DNA of 64,000 bases from Emydura subglobosa. Taxonomy: Eukaryota; Chordata; Testudines; Chelidae. Location of the stretch: NCBI GenBank assembly GCA_007922225.1, contig ML679960.1, forward strand, positions 5,154,198 through 5,218,197, written 5' to 3'. Below the pieces are notes generated by a model, which had not been told where the DNA came from, ran no database searches, and was given only the letters and a program-made list of their open reading frames with translations. Of this stretch, positions 23,120 through 36,175 are shown piece after piece; the first letter of the stretch is position 1; each line of letters starts with the position of its first letter. A program made the position numbers and the translations under genes.

Positions 23120-23408
23120 GTGTAGAGTATCTGTAACAAAATCAGACTGTTAACACCTTTAAACTGCAGTCTCTTTTTGTAATCCTTTAAAATGAACCAG
23201 TTTAGCCACCCACTGGAACCTCTAAGCTCAAGAATGTGTTATAGAAAGACAGCCCTGTAAGTTATATAACTTCCTGCTCTATCTTTAGACAAGTAGAAAT
23301 TTGCTTCACAATTTTTTGTCCTGTTGATGTTCAATGCTCAAACAAACAAACAAAAAAGCAGCATTTTATGGCTAAAGGTATTGTTCTCATATGTCTATAC
23401 ATTTTTAA
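23120..23408. other. Short non-coding stretch
   Basis: AT-rich sequence with an (AAAC)n-like run near 23340; nothing else recognised. Confidence 0.3.
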
Positions 23409-23704
23409 ACTTGACCCTGTCTACACTTACCTCCGAGATTCTGCGGCAGTCGACAGGAGTTATGCAAGCTACACAAAAAACGTGCATAACTCCCATCGAC
23501 TTCTCTGCTCCTCTTCTGTGCACCATCTTCTCTGCACTGCGCCAACGGGAACCGCGTTCCCATTGACTCAGCGCTATGCCACTTGTGAAGGTGGTCAGTA
23601 CATCGATTTCTGGATCGACTGAGCAGGTCTTCACTGACCACTCAATCGATGCAGAGAAATTGATCTGATGGTGGTGACTTTGCCGTCGTCAGTGTAGCCA
23701 TAGC
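23409..23704. repeat. Harbinger-like MITE
   Basis: Left end CCCTGTCTACACTTAC and complement of right end AAGGGCTATGGCTACACTGACG share a TACACT core like the PIF/Harbinger end at 48054. The interior is rich in TCGA and CATCGA words with CpGs, unlike the AT-rich surroundings. Frames at 23395-23641 and 23324-23622 are shadows. Ends are imperfect, so placement in a superfamily is tentative. Confidence 0.4.
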
Positions 23705-24400
23705 CCTTATTTAATTCCTTTGTGAGATTCTAAAAATTAAAATACAGCAAATATACAAGTAAATAAAACAAGCAGGAACATTAATAGAGTCACACGGGTA
23801 TAAGTGGGTGCAATATAGAGCTGTGAAAATAATGGATTTGTGTATTTACTGAGAATTCCGGAAAAAAACCCAGAGAAACTTGTTTCAGTTTGAAAAGAAA
23901 GCAAAATGTTTCAAAGTTTTCAGTAAATCAAAAAGTAGAATAATAATAATAATAATATTATTGGGTCAAACAACTTGAAATGAAACCGTTCATTTAGATT
24001 TTAAGTATTAAATGTGTATTTAATCTTTCAAAATAAAATTGAAGGAAATTTCTAAACAAAAAGTCATTTTGAACAGAAGAATAAATCAAAATGTTTCATT
24101 TTGAAAATGTCCTGAGATACAGGATTGAATACTGAGCGGTCCTTTGCCCAGAGGGCACTCTACTGCACTCTGTTCTATCTTCTACCTCTCCATGGCCCTT
24201 AAGGACTCATTCAGCTCAACAATAGTTCAAACAGTTCCCTCTTGGTGTTCAAATTATTGAGTCCTCCAGTGCATACAGGCCCTCTGGCTCTAAGCGGAAT
24301 TCAGTCTCTCTCTCTTGATTAATCCAAAGTAATACAAAACAATTCACACATTTCCCAGTTAATGTTCCCAATTAATATTAAGTTGTTAAAGATAAGCATA
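23705..24400. other. AT-rich non-coding stretch with (AAT)n
   Basis: Contains a short (AAT)n microsatellite at about 23940-23960 and a palindromic AT-rich block (23810-24120) with TTTCATTTTGAAAATG words that resembles the loose MITE family seen at 9645 and 16200. No gene. Confidence 0.35.
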
Positions 24401-24530
24401 AGGTGATCAGATGTCCCAATTTTACAGGTACAGTCCCGATATTTGGGGCTTTATCTTACATAGGCACCTATTACCTAATTACCCCAATACCTGTCCCGAT
24501 TTTTCACACTTGCTATCTAATCAGCCTAGG
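24401..24530. repeat. Palindromic MITE
   Basis: Left AGGTGATCAGATGTCCCAATTTT and complement of right end CCTAGGCTGATTAGATAGCAAGTG show imperfect inverted ends, and the interior has two copies of a TCCCGAT word (24433 and 24495). This matches a common amniote short repeat known for GGTGACCAG...CTGGTCACC ends. No protein. Confidence 0.5.
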
Positions 24531-27500
24531 TAAGGGTTCAATAAAACCCAAATTAGTTTGCAGATTCAAGCCTCTAGGTCAGTTACAGAAAATGTATTTA
24601 GTAGAGGACCACTAGCAATACTTTGAATGATAAAACCAAATTTTATTAAAATGAAAAATGACTGGTTAGGCAAACAGGCATGCAACTACCATTCACACAA
24701 TGCTACGATTATACTAACCCTCAAAGACAAAATATTGTATCGATGGGTGACCAAGTTGACAACAGAGTATAGTACAGCCTTATAATTCTGAAACCTAGTG
24801 CCACCCTTTTGATTGTTGCTTAATTGGCACCCCTTGCAATTTAGCAAAACTACTCCTTTTATACTCCATTAAAATCCTAATTAACATTAAATTGTCCTTT
24901 GCCATAATTATATTTCCACCAACTTCTTATTAATATCTTTACATTACATTAAATTAATATCTGCACCAATATGCTTCTGATACTATCAATATAGATAGCA
25001 GTTTTGAGAATTTTGAATATTTTATTAAAATGCTCGTTAAACAGTCATAATCAAAACATAATGGTGACATAATCCTGGGTCATGTCCTTGCTGACTCTTC
25101 CTTTCTTATTACACTCTGTCTCCAACTTATCTTTGATTTTTCTCACACTAGCAACTTTAATTCCTCATACTCCTATGCAGTGAGGCTAATTTAGGCCAAA
25201 ACCTAACTTCTATTTCACCCAGCTCTAGTGCAAAAACATTTACTTCAAAATCAGATAACTAACAACAGTGACTTCAGTGGAGTTGTCCCACTTACACACA
25301 GAATGGATTTAGCCCAAAATAGGAGGTATAGTGATACAAGTGGTAATTTTCACATACTTGCGCAAAGCAAACTGATAAACTTACAGTGCCTAGTCTCATG
25401 CAGGTCTGAGAGCATTGCACTGTATTTTAGAAGAGGTACTTTGGAAAAGGATGTTTCTATATCACAATCATCTCTTCCAACTTATTAGTGGCACGGGGAA
25501 TACCAGCAGGTAAATAAATAGCATTTGAGCTCAACGGCACAAAAGACTCTAAGATACAGAGATAAGAAAAAATAATAACTTAGTAGGATCACACTGCAAA
25601 TCACTGCTTATGTACCAAAAAGCAAAAGCAACTTGGAAATCAGTAGATATCAAATGTACCTGAAACAAAGGTAATTATTGTACAGTACAGTATAATCTTC
25701 ATATAAAAAATCCATAAAAGTCTGAAGATAGGAAAATAAATATTAATATAGAGAAAATTCAAACAAAAATGTAGCAAACAGCACAGTGAATAAGAATGTC
25801 TGGAAAGAGATTTGTTCAGCAATTGTCTGATTTTGATCTTCCTGATGCTCTTACTACCACTTTCTGCTTTTATATATCTAAAAGCATGATTTAGAACTAC
25901 ACCCACTCAATAGTATATCTCTAATGAAAACTAGTTCAGAAATGTTTCTATCAATGGGTGTGAAAAAACTTTTTGGTATTCTTTGATGAAGTCAATGGCA
26001 CATGTAACATCAGAATTAAGACTGATAATTTTTATCAGAATAGGGGTTTCAGTGGGAGAAAACTCACTAAATTGAAGATCTGAAACATCTTCAATCCATC
26101 ACACAAAATGCCATCAGTATTCTGGAAGGAACGCAAAGCAATGTTTATCTGACTATTTTAACTTTGAAAGCTTTATACTGGAAAACAAGTGGACAAAGTT
26201 TCTGTATTCCACACAATTATTGCGTAATATACTTTTTTGAGGCCCAGTCTGAAGGCTAAGGACATCAACGGAAATACTCCAATTGCACAGTGGAAAAGAA
26301 ATCTGCCTTCTCTAAGTTAGTATAAAAGTAAAAACAATGTTCAGAATGTTCATTTGGAGTTATAGATTAATACATGACCAGCTGTAAGTAGTGATATGTA
26401 AAATTGATGTGAATAATGCAAGTGACCAGGTTAGCGTAGTAAAGTTGCTGTATAACTGTGGAAAGCTATTACAATCTCCTACGTGAATGTATTGGCCTAA
26501 CTTAATAGGGGGCTCTGGGAAGACTAACATAAGAAAGCCACATGGTAGGTCTAGATAAGGGTACCCCAACACTTACGTTAAAGATAATGGGATGAACTGT
26601 TGGTTTCAAGAAGCCTGTCTCTAGTCTCCAACAGGTTGCATGACATATTTTGTCAAAGCTGGGAGTCTAGAAATCAAAACAATACTGAAGAGTTAAAAAG
26701 CCTTTTTCAGGGTGAGGAGGGGGAGGAAGAGGAAATGGTGAGTTAATTGTCAGAAACTGTCGAGGGAGACATGCAGGCACAGAGACTTTGCAGAGGGAAT
26801 CCAAGCAGGAGGGTTTTTTTCAGATCCAGGGAACAGTAATCCTTAGGGGGAAGCTAGATATTGTTTTTAAAGTATGCTTTCTCTGAAATGCTTTTGATCT
26901 AAAGAAATAACAGTTTGCTTTAAGGAGGCTGTTTGGTCACTGATGACTCCTGCCATTGCCCTTGAGGGGACAGAACTGTAGAGTCTGGACATAAGTCAGA
27001 CCCGCTAAGGTAAATCATTGTTTATAAACAAGGGACTGCTACCCAGGGCCCAATCTGTAAGTGGGAGACTCTTGATTCCACCCTGAGAGGCAAGCAATGG
27101 TCTGAGGACTGACACAGATGTGATGCACTCAGAGAGATCAAGAAGAGTCAGATGTGCAGTTCGTCCTGTAACTCTGACAAGTCAGTATAAGAAAAGGTAA
27201 AATTTCTTCTCTGACACAGTTTTGGGGGTTTTTTTCCCAAAAAAATTTAAAATGAGATTTTTGCCTATATTTTGTTAGGAGGGCAAATTTTTTTCAGACA
27301 AAACTTTGGCATATTTCAACCTTAATGAAGTTTAAACCATCTTGCAACATTTTGTCTATCACTGAGCACAAGTAACACCCTTACAAATGATAGAAATTAT
27401 ACATTTTGCAGTTTCATTTTAAATTTTATTGATTTGAACAATAATGAAAGGAATTTTTATGAGGCATACAACTGTATTCATGGCAAAAAGGGTGACATTT

Positions 27501-29971
27501 CATTTGGAGCTAATATAGTCTGTTTTCCGTTGTCAGAGTGCAATCTTGACTTTTTTCAGTAAATTTTTTTAAAATGCTTTCAGAGTAAAAGGACATGATT
27601 TAAGAGTTATAGAAATTGTATTTGTTTTTTTTTTTAAAGATGAACTTCAAAGGATTCATTCAATCTTCCTCAGCCCTAGGCTCCTTTTTATCCCCACATC
27701 TATGATCCACCATTTTGCAACTATTCTTCATTTGTTCCCTCTTCCTCTCCTCTTTCAATAATACATGCGTACAATAAATGAGGTGGGATACTTTAAGGTA
27801 TAAATGTTAGTTATATACATGTTTATAGCCATCTTGATCACCACTTGCACCCTTACTCCAATTCACATATACACACAAAAAAGAAGAAATATTTTAGGGC
27901 CCAAAATCTATTCCTATTTAAGTAAATGACAGACTTCTCATTGACTGAGATGGCAGCAAGGACTGAGGGTCTTAGACAGTTTTTTTTTCTAGATTTTCTC
28001 AGCTTACTACTCATACTGGCCAGGCTCTTTAGGCATAACATTTCTGTAACTCACATAATATTACCATAAAAGTATAGTTTTACTCTGAAATATGAGTGTA
28101 ACATTTGGTTTTGTAAGGTTTCGTGTTTAGTGTCTCCAAAAGGTTTCCATATAATATGTGCTTAATTGACAAAATATACTTGTTTTCTAAATGCAAATTC
28201 AACCTGGAATCTGAAAGTCAAGCAGGGCTCTTTTCCTCTCCTGCACCATCACTAATAAGTGAGATTGCCCAAGTATCACTTATTGGATCTGCGTAAACAT
28301 TACTGTTGACGTTGCAGAGGAAAGAACAGAATCCATCTTGTTCTGTTTAAACTGTATCTATATAAGGCTAAAAGAAGTAAAAATATTTTTAAATTATTTG
28401 TAACTGAAGTCAGGACCTATGACTCTGAATATGCACAAGTGATAAAAGTGATATTTTTACGTGGAACTCTTTAGATTAGAGCTGTATTTTAACTCGAACA
28501 ACTGTTGTCTTAAAAACTGAAAGATACATGCCACACTTTTTTCCCTATAGCTCAACAAATTTTCATCGTCGTCATGTGCTTCCAGTCTATAACAAAGCTC
28601 AGTTCCCAGAAAAAAAAAATTCTCAAAGGAAAGAATAAGGAAGGAGAGAAATGAGAATGTTGGACATATGCCTTTAAATAGATCCAACTTTCACAACCTT
28701 TTTTTGTATATCAATCAATACCGGTATGAAGGACATACACATGTTATCTTTTCTGCTGATGCTTTATTCTTCTCTAGCTAGCATAACTTGGTACTATATT
28801 TCAAAGGAATATTCCCTGAAGAGCAAATAGTATAGTACCATTCAACAAAACCATTTAAACCTCCCTCTTCCACTAAACACTCCTAAAAGACCTGTTAAGC
28901 ATATGTAAAGCTAGAGAACCTGGAGGAAACATTATGCATCTTAAAAGCAGCAACTTCACATAAAGCCCAGTTCTATAACATCTGTAGCCATAAATCTTTT
29001 CATGGACCATGACTCTGAAGTTGAAAGATCTGAAAGGAAGATAAACATATTGCTAGGCTTTTCCAAATGACATTATATATAAAAACAAACAAACAAACAA
29101 AATCAAATTAAAAACAAAAAAACAAAAAAAACCCAGCACCAACAGCAAACAACCCTGATATAGAGTTTATAAAAAGTTTTTCAAATATCAAAATTTCAGT
29201 GAGATTTCCATTAGATGTGTTTTGTGAACAAAGTATTCACTAGTCCTTTCATTATTGTCCCATATACTCTGGAAAGTAGTAAAGATTTACGGCCCTATTT
29301 AGAGGATTATAGTTTTTAAGACGTGATAATGTTTACTTAACCCTTTTTCTTATTGCCACAGCATAAACAGTAATTTGGACTGTTGGTAGAGATAGCTGAA
29401 AAATGTAGAAAATTTTATGACAACTTTGTCCCTTTTCCTGTGAAAATTTAGAATTTTGTTGATATTTTCTGTAGAAATTTAAAAATGGGAACGTTTTGAC
29501 CAACTGCATCTGGGGATATTGTAAATAGAAACTAGATTTTGCTTTTTGTAATCCATGGCCAAAAGACATTCTGTTTTAAAAATGTATTAAAACACAAATA
29601 AAAAAGGAAGAAAAAACAGATAGAACATTTAGGGTCTTTCTTATTCTCTTAATTTCCTTCCCACAATCTATTTGTTTCATACAGAATCATTAAAATGAAA
29701 ATCTATTGCTTGAAGTTCTCATATCTTATTATGTGCCCTTGTTGGGAAAAAAAAAGTGTCAATAAAAGGTAGTAGTTTGGTTAACAAAGTCTGATCCTGT
29801 CTCATCTCCTGCCTACTACACAACAATCACAAAGAAAAGTAAAAAAAGAAAAAGACATCAACAGATAGTGAAATGCATTTCCTGCCTCTGTGTTGCAGTT
29901 CAGTTGCTAGAAAGATCACAGGCACAAATGCTGACACAATTAGCTATTCATGGATATGCTTTTTCTACTTC
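24531..29971. other. Long non-coding AT-rich stretch
   Basis: No gene or well-supported mobile element found. Faint older pieces: a TGACTTCAGTGGAG/CACTTACACA phrase near 25270-25310 that resembles a common sauropsid repeat family, MITE-like AT-rich wording near 27220-27350, and an (AAAC)n tract at about 29080-29135. The frames at 25640-25906 and 29333-29569 carry no recognisable motif. Confidence 0.4.
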
Positions 29972-30645
29972 TGTAGACTTTTATGGCCAGAAGGGACCAT
30001 TATGATCACCTAATTTGAACTCCTGCTTAACACAGGCCATTGGTTTATCCAGTAATGGGCACATCAAGTCCATAACTTCAGTGTGAGCACTAGCATATGT
30101 TTAAGATACCCTTATTGTTAAAAAATTGTGCCTCATCCCTAGTTTGATTGGCCTAGCATCAGCTTCTAACTGTTGGATCTTGTTATACCTTTTGTGCTAG
30201 CCTAAAGATATCTCCCTCCAAGTGCTAACTTGCAGACTGTAATCAAGCTATCTCAAGGTTCTCTAGAGTAAACCAAATAGATTGAGCTTCTTATGTTTCT
30301 CACTATAATGCATGTTTTCCAGACTTCAGATCGTTCTTGAAAGTCTTTTTTTTAACCCTTTCTGATTTTTCAATATCCTTTTAGAAGTATGGACAGAAGA
30401 GCGGGACAGAGTGTTCCAGTAATGGTCTCACTAACCCTGTGCACATTGTTAATACCACTTCCCTACTCCTACTTCACTCTATTAGTTTATTCAATTAATT
30501 ATCTACCATAACCTCTAAGTCCTTTTCTGCATCATTGCTTTCCAGGATATAGTTCCCCATCTTCTAAGTGTGATCCACATTCTTTGTTACTAGATGTATA
30601 ACCTTGCATTTGGCTGTTTTGTTCACTTGATTTAGGAAAACATAG
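29972..30645 (-). mobile_element. CR1 LINE 3' region, minus strand
   Basis: Begins with the complement of the CR1 3' end (TTTTATGGCCAGAAGGGACCATTATGATC, then CTCCTGCTTAACACAGGCC), passes through the C-terminal coding complement, and includes words such as AATTATCTACCATAACCTCTAAGTCCTTTTCTGCATCA and TGTATAACCTTGCATTTGGC, the complement of the CR1 region just downstream of the reverse transcriptase active site. Fully eroded. Confidence 0.65.
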
Positions 30646-31130
30646 GGCTAGGTTGCTCTCGATTCCTTCCTGTCAGGATATAGCTGGCTGAACTTTCACC
30701 AAGACCAGGCTGCTCAGACACAGTTTTCAGCTTGCCAAAGTTATCACGTTAAAGTGTCATAAGGTTACATTTGTCCTGCCCTGCTAACCTGGACTATAAT
30801 CGATAGAAAGCAAAATGAGATGTAGGAAAGAGTACTAGGAATAAGGTGGCAGAAAAATCAACACCATAGGAAGAGGATCGAGCAGGACCTCTACTTAGAT
30901 TCTCATCTCAGGAAATTCTCAGGACAGAACTAGGACAATAATAATATCATCTGGTTCCCTCTTTTTTCTACTCTGGTCACAGCATATTTTGGGATCATGT
31001 AAAAGTCCCAAATAGCATGATGGCATATCCCCCAAGAAGTCTCTGCATTTAGTAATGAGATGGTGACAACCAGGATGCTATAGTTCAGTATTCCCCCATC
31101 ATGAAGTTCCCCCATCAAAAAAATAGTAGA
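30646..31130. other. Short non-coding stretch
   Basis: Nothing recognised. Confidence 0.3.
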
Positions 31131-31215
31131 AGCATAGAATTGTAGGACTGGAAGGGACCTCGACAAGTCTTCTAGTCCAGTCCCCTGCATGAAGGCAGCA
31201 CCATGCATTATCTAG
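31131..31215 (-). mobile_element. CR1 3' end fragment
   Basis: AGCATAGAATTGTAGGACTGGAAGGGACCTCG...CTAGTCCAGTCCCCTGCATGAAGGCAG is the complement of a CR1 3' end, cut at about 85 bp. The 92-residue frame covering it on the minus strand is a by-product. Confidence 0.65.
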
Positions 31216-34200
31216 ACCATATGATGAAACAAGGGTGTCAACTTTACTCCATTGGGGTGTCCAATCAAATAAGTTAGTTACTTATGAAACAACTACGGAT
31301 ACTTTCTCTAATCTTAAAAAAGATTTTTATCTATTCAGAATCAGGAGCAACTCTAAGGCGGAAAATATTTTTGGTACCCTCCACTCTTAACAGTCAAGCA
31401 AAGAGGGCTAGCCGCTCAGAGATAAAAAAAAAAGCTGAGTTCCACAATAGTACTGCATCACCTGGATGTTGGCACCCAGAGCGTCCACCCTACTCACTCA
31501 CCTCTAGACCCACCCCTGCTGAGAATCATCAGGCAGTGATTCTTCTAGTTCAAGCCACCATTTAGAGGCAATTCCTTGTCTCCATAGTATTCATATCCAT
31601 TAAAAATATTTTATATAAATATGTTTTGTTCAGAGACTGTTCTGTCACCTTTCACTTACTCTGAACAATTTAAAATTCTCAAGGATAAGGCACAACCCCA
31701 GAGCCTTTTGCTTCTTCAATGAGGAGATCCTGACTGGGGAGGCTTGGAAAATGATGAAGGTGACTGGCTCTGTCCTCCAGTGTGTTCTGAGGAAGCCTTT
31801 CATGGAGCTCCATAAGATTCCAACACTGCTGGATTTTCCCTTCCATGTCATGAACCCCTTCCCGCCCCTTCTCTCCCCCACAACTTCTGAGAGAGTTTTT
31901 GGAAGGAGCTGCATTTGAGATTCCCTGGTAATCCAGTTTCCATGGGAGTTGTGCTGTTCAACGCTACAAGAATCCAGGGGTGGAGCAAAGCAGCATTGTG
32001 GATATGTCCCCTACCTCTGTAGGATACACAGCTGGTAGAACCATTATTTTCTTCTGTGGAGAGGATGGGAAGGGGAAAGAGAAGCAAGGAAGGGGGAGAA
32101 CAAACCTCACCCACAAAGGGAGAATTTCAGAGAAACTTCACAAGTTGGAATTCACCAAGTTTCCCTTTTGCTATTTGGGAATAACCTATGTATAGAATAA
32201 TGGGGCTCTATGTTTTTAAATAAATTCATTACAATTTTAATCGCTATGGAAAAAGTGCTGAAATAAGCTAACAGGTGTCTGTCTATCACTTGTCAGTATC
32301 CTAGGCTAGAAATTGTTAAACAGAGAGTGAGAAGGTGCCTATGTTGTCTTTTGAGATATTACTTTAAATTAAAGGATTATAGGTTTACTTCCAGTGATGT
32401 CAGGTAGCAAACCTTGATTTTAAGAGGTATACTTTTTATTATCAGTTTTGGAAACAATGGAATTCTCTGTTGTTAATGTAACTGTCTAATGTGGTTCAGT
32501 GTTAATTTGCTGAACAATATCGAAGGAAGACCAAATTCATTACCAAGTGCTGTGGGAGGTATGATAAGTAATGTGCTCCATATAGACTCAAAAGCAAATT
32601 CAAGAATGAATTGATACCTTCTTTCTAATTAGTCTTGACCTAAAAAATCTAACATTAAACTGTGGTTGTCTAGTGAGACTCATGTTGCCCAATGTATGTA
32701 CAACCTCTTATTGGAAAAGAAATATAGAAGCCACCTAGTTTATTCATAGGAACCTCCTCTAGGAGTGTCTTTGTGTTAAATGTTCTTGTAGTTTTTTTTC
32801 CAGGAAATATACAAGACATAGAACTTGGCTAAAATCCTTTCTTCACCAAATACTAAAAATTTACTCTTTTCAATATGAGAATATCAACTCCTGTTTACCA
32901 CGCTAACTTTCTAAATGCTAGTTCCTACTGTTTTAGTCAAGAATTCAGAATTGTACACACTCAATGAAAGATGAGTTTTAAGAGTTTCTGCTGAAATATA
33001 AATTTCCATCCTGGCTGGCTCAGAGGATATTAAGAAGAAAGGACAATCTATGTTAAAATAGTTAAAATAGTTATGAAAATACACTATGAATTTCAGGTGT
33101 ATTTCTGTCCTTATCCCTGATTAGACAGATAGGGTTGAGTTTGTCCCTGATGTAAATCCACTGAAGTCAGATACAGAGATATGTTTGTGGAAGATTATAA
33201 TTTAGAGGCGCTCCTTCATAAGGGATAGTATTATGAATATAGGAATTTAGAGATGTGCCCTGAAAGCTGGGGTTGCAAATGCAATGTAGCTGTGTACAGC
33301 AGTTCACCAGAGAAACTCTCTATTTTGTTTTATTAAAAGTTTTATTCCTTTCTCATTCACTGGTTTGTTGTTTAATGAACCCCAGAATCATTACACCAGA
33401 GTTAACTCAGTGATAAATTTAATCTATTTAACAATGTTGCTTAAGAGAAAAATCCATCTCTCAAGAAGTCAACTAACTACCTTTGTTTTATTATTTATAT
33501 GAAAAGATAAATTCAAAATATTAGTCTAGTTTGTTTCAGTGATTAAAAAAAATCTGCATGATTCACTAGAAGAGCAGTAAAGGAAAATAAGACCATATCT
33601 GACAAATTTTCTGAACTTGTACTATAACCTTCAAGATTTATATCAGGATGACCCTGAGTACTATACATCAGTGTAAAAAAAGCAGAAGCAAAACTAACTA
33701 CAGCTGACCTTCATGCAAGTTGAGATGGATTTAAAAATCAGATCTGAAATGTTTACTGTAAGATTGTTACTTTTGCAGCTTCCCCTGGATTTTGGCTATT
33801 GTTAAACAGGAACAACAAACAACATTTATGGGTGAAAGGAAGCCACTTTTTAATCATCTCCAATTGGGAGGTGGGGGAGAACACGAGTAATGCAGCATTT
33901 TATTCTGGTGACCATAATGAGACAAAAACTGACTGGAAGCTCTAGGCAAATATTTTTTATGCAGCCAGTCAATATCCCGTGTCATTTTAACTGGTTCCAG
34001 GAGTTGGGCAATTTGTAGCTATACTTTCACAGATTACTGATGTCAGCAAATGGACTTGTAGCATATATTTATGTTATGTAGGGACTTTGCCAATAGTTTC
34101 CAATGAGAAAAACAAGAACTTTTTTAATTCAGAGAGAAAAGAACATGCACCAGGTTCCAGAAAAAGAAAAAAACTTTATAAGAAGCCTAGAAGAAGCATT

Positions 34201-34325
34201 ATTTGTTTTTCCCTCTGCTTCTGTGCATGGGGGGGAGGGAAGGAAAGTCAAGCCCAGTGGAGTTTGCGAAGGACCTGTCCATTCAAGCATAAAAGATGTA
34301 GTTTCAAAACAAGTTAGGTAACACC
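31216..34325. other. Non-coding stretch
   Basis: No gene, no clear repeat. A short CT-rich block lies at about 31850-31880. A double GTTAAAATA repeat occurs at about 33053-33070. Confidence 0.35.
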
Positions 34326-34433
34326 TTTTAAAACCCTAACACAGATAGAGCTGGTTGTATTGTTACACATTAGCTGATCAAGGTTAACCCTAGGGTTAAA
34401 TTACAACTTATCCTATCTGCACCAGGGTTTTAA
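34326..34433. repeat. 108-bp palindromic MITE
   Basis: Left arm TTTTAAAACCCTAACACAGATA and complement of right arm CTTAAAACCCTGGTGCAGATA match well, and the arms continue through GTTGTA. A perfect 16-base palindrome TTAACCCTAGGGTTAA sits in the centre at about 34385-34400. The flanks allow a TTAA (or TA) target duplication. Such TTAA-flanked hairpins are typical of short DNA transposons, but superfamily is not proven. Confidence 0.55.
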
Positions 34434-35267
34434 GTATGTGTTAGCTAACATGTTTTAAAAAAACAGGATTTGTAAACTTGCTAAGAGTTCCTAAGTAAAT
34501 AAATAAATAGTTTTAAATGATATTTCCTTTATGCTCATGTGGACAGGCCCCAAAGGAGAGTGCTGTCTTTGTGACATATCCCCTCTCCCCAAGTCCCACA
34601 GAAATCATTCAGCAGGTACACTGTGAGGTTCCAATTCTGTGAGCTGGAGGGGGAAGGGACAGCATGGGGGATGGCTATTTTCCACAGCCTCATTTACCCT
34701 TAAGAGCACAGGATTCTCCCATGTAAGATCATACTGACCCAGACAGCTCCATCTTAATTGGTGATTACCTCCATATATCTCTAACACACACATACGAAAG
34801 CAAGAGATGAACTTAAAAATACTCTATAACACTGCCTTGCTTATTGATTTATACTGAATTAGGAGCTCCATGTGTCCTTTGGCTTCATAATGAGATAGTC
34901 CTATTGAATATTCACAGTTTTTAATGATCTACAGTGTAAAGAACCAAAAAAAAAAAAAAAAATTCCCACATTCAGATAAAAATGATTCCTTTTTGTAGAG
35001 CAGAAAGTGAGTTGAAAGCAGCGTGTATTTTGTGTGTCTCTTGTCCCCACTCTCACTGTAGCTTCAGTATTATGCAGCTGCTCTCTAATTTCTGTTGTTG
35101 TTTTATAATAGTGTGGATATTTTTCTGAGACTGGAGCTGTTTTATCCTGTTTAGGGATCCTTAGTAAGCCTGCTATAGTTACCAACATGATGTAACCATA
35201 ACGTATAGAACCCAGAGAGGAATCTTCCGTAGATCTCAAAAGTGGGGGAGAATTATCTCTGTTCTTC
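34434..35267. other. Non-coding stretch
   Basis: Nothing recognised except a poly(A) run at about 34947-34962. The 136-residue minus-strand frame at 34901-35311 is low complexity at one end (Phe run) and has no family features. Confidence 0.3.
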
Positions 35268-35345
35268 AGAAAGAGTAACTGAGGTTTTGGGAGGCTGAGC
35301 AAATTGCCCATGAATCATTCAATGTCAGGGTCAAGAACTGAAATT
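35268..35345 (-). repeat. MIR/CORE-SINE fragment (reverse)
   Basis: AGTAACTGAGGTTTTGGGAGGCTGAGCAAATTGCCC and TCAGGGTCAAGAACTGAAATTG are the complement of the MIR core ('gaggcac-gag-tta-ctgacttgcccaagg') with several changes. Weak but in the right order. Confidence 0.35.
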
Positions 35346-35470
35346 GTTTTTTTGCTCAGTCCCATTCTCTTGTTCAACTCATTAGACAATACCTGCCAGC
35401 TGCATAGGCCAAATCAAGTTTATGACCACACAAGATTTTCAGTACTTATGGTTCCATCAGTTGTAAATAC

Positions 35471-35481
35471 GCTCTCTCTCT

Positions 35482-35533
<52 letters not shown>

Positions 35534-35534
35534 A
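35471..35534. repeat. (CT)n/(CA)n microsatellite
   Basis: A CT tract with one AG break at about 35481-35484 runs directly into a CA tract. Compound dinucleotide repeat, likely length-variable. The Leu/Ser-rich frame at 35304-35543 ends in it and is an artefact. Confidence 0.95.
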
Positions 35535-36077
35535 ACTGTTTGAGAAGAAAATAAATTAAAAAAAAAAAGAGATAGATACTTTGATTACGGACAGGAAGAG
35601 GTAAGATATACTCTAAAAACACACAACAGACCACACATATAATATGTGACAGGACAAGGTTTTCCCAAGAGCAGCCGCACAACTTTTCCAACCCTAGAAA
35701 ACAATATCCACTTTGCTATTTTCAGAAGGGTCAGCACATTCCAGACCATAGCATCCTGCCAATGAATGCATTTCTCTGATCTGCAAGAAGAAGGGTGGGG
35801 AGTGAAAATTCCATAGCTAGAATCATTTCAACAACTTGGATTTGGGATTCATACATAGAAAGCTATATCATTAATGGCTTCAGCAAGCTTTCACTTTCAA
35901 GCTAGAGTGAATAGGATATAGTTTGGCTGCCCTTTATGAAGGATATTTCTGGCATTTCACGTAGTCCTAGCTCATAAGAGGCTGTTTTATTTACCAGGGA
36001 AAGCTGGCAATTTAAATGCAGCATCTGGTTTGTAGTAAGGCTCAGAATAGTGTTTTACCAATCATCTAGCTGGATTG
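35535..36077. other. Non-coding stretch
   Basis: AT-rich; nothing recognised. Confidence 0.3.
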
Positions 36078-36175
36078 ACCGAGGCACAAAGAAGTCATCT
36101 GACTTGCCCAAGGATGTAAAATAAAGTGGCTCCACCTGGATTTGAACACACAATCTGATTCATGATTCTTTGCTG
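36078..36175 (-). repeat. MIR/CORE-SINE fragment (reverse)
   Basis: GACCGAGGCACAAAGAAGTCATCTGACTTGCCCAAGGATG... then GGCTCCACCTGGATTTGAACACACAATCTGATTC is the complement of the SINE core and tRNA-like B box region, in the right order. Old copy. Confidence 0.6.

Noticed and set aside
24531..29971. CRISPR array or bacterial-type operon
   Set aside because: No regularly spaced direct repeats and the sequence is plainly vertebrate in repeat content.
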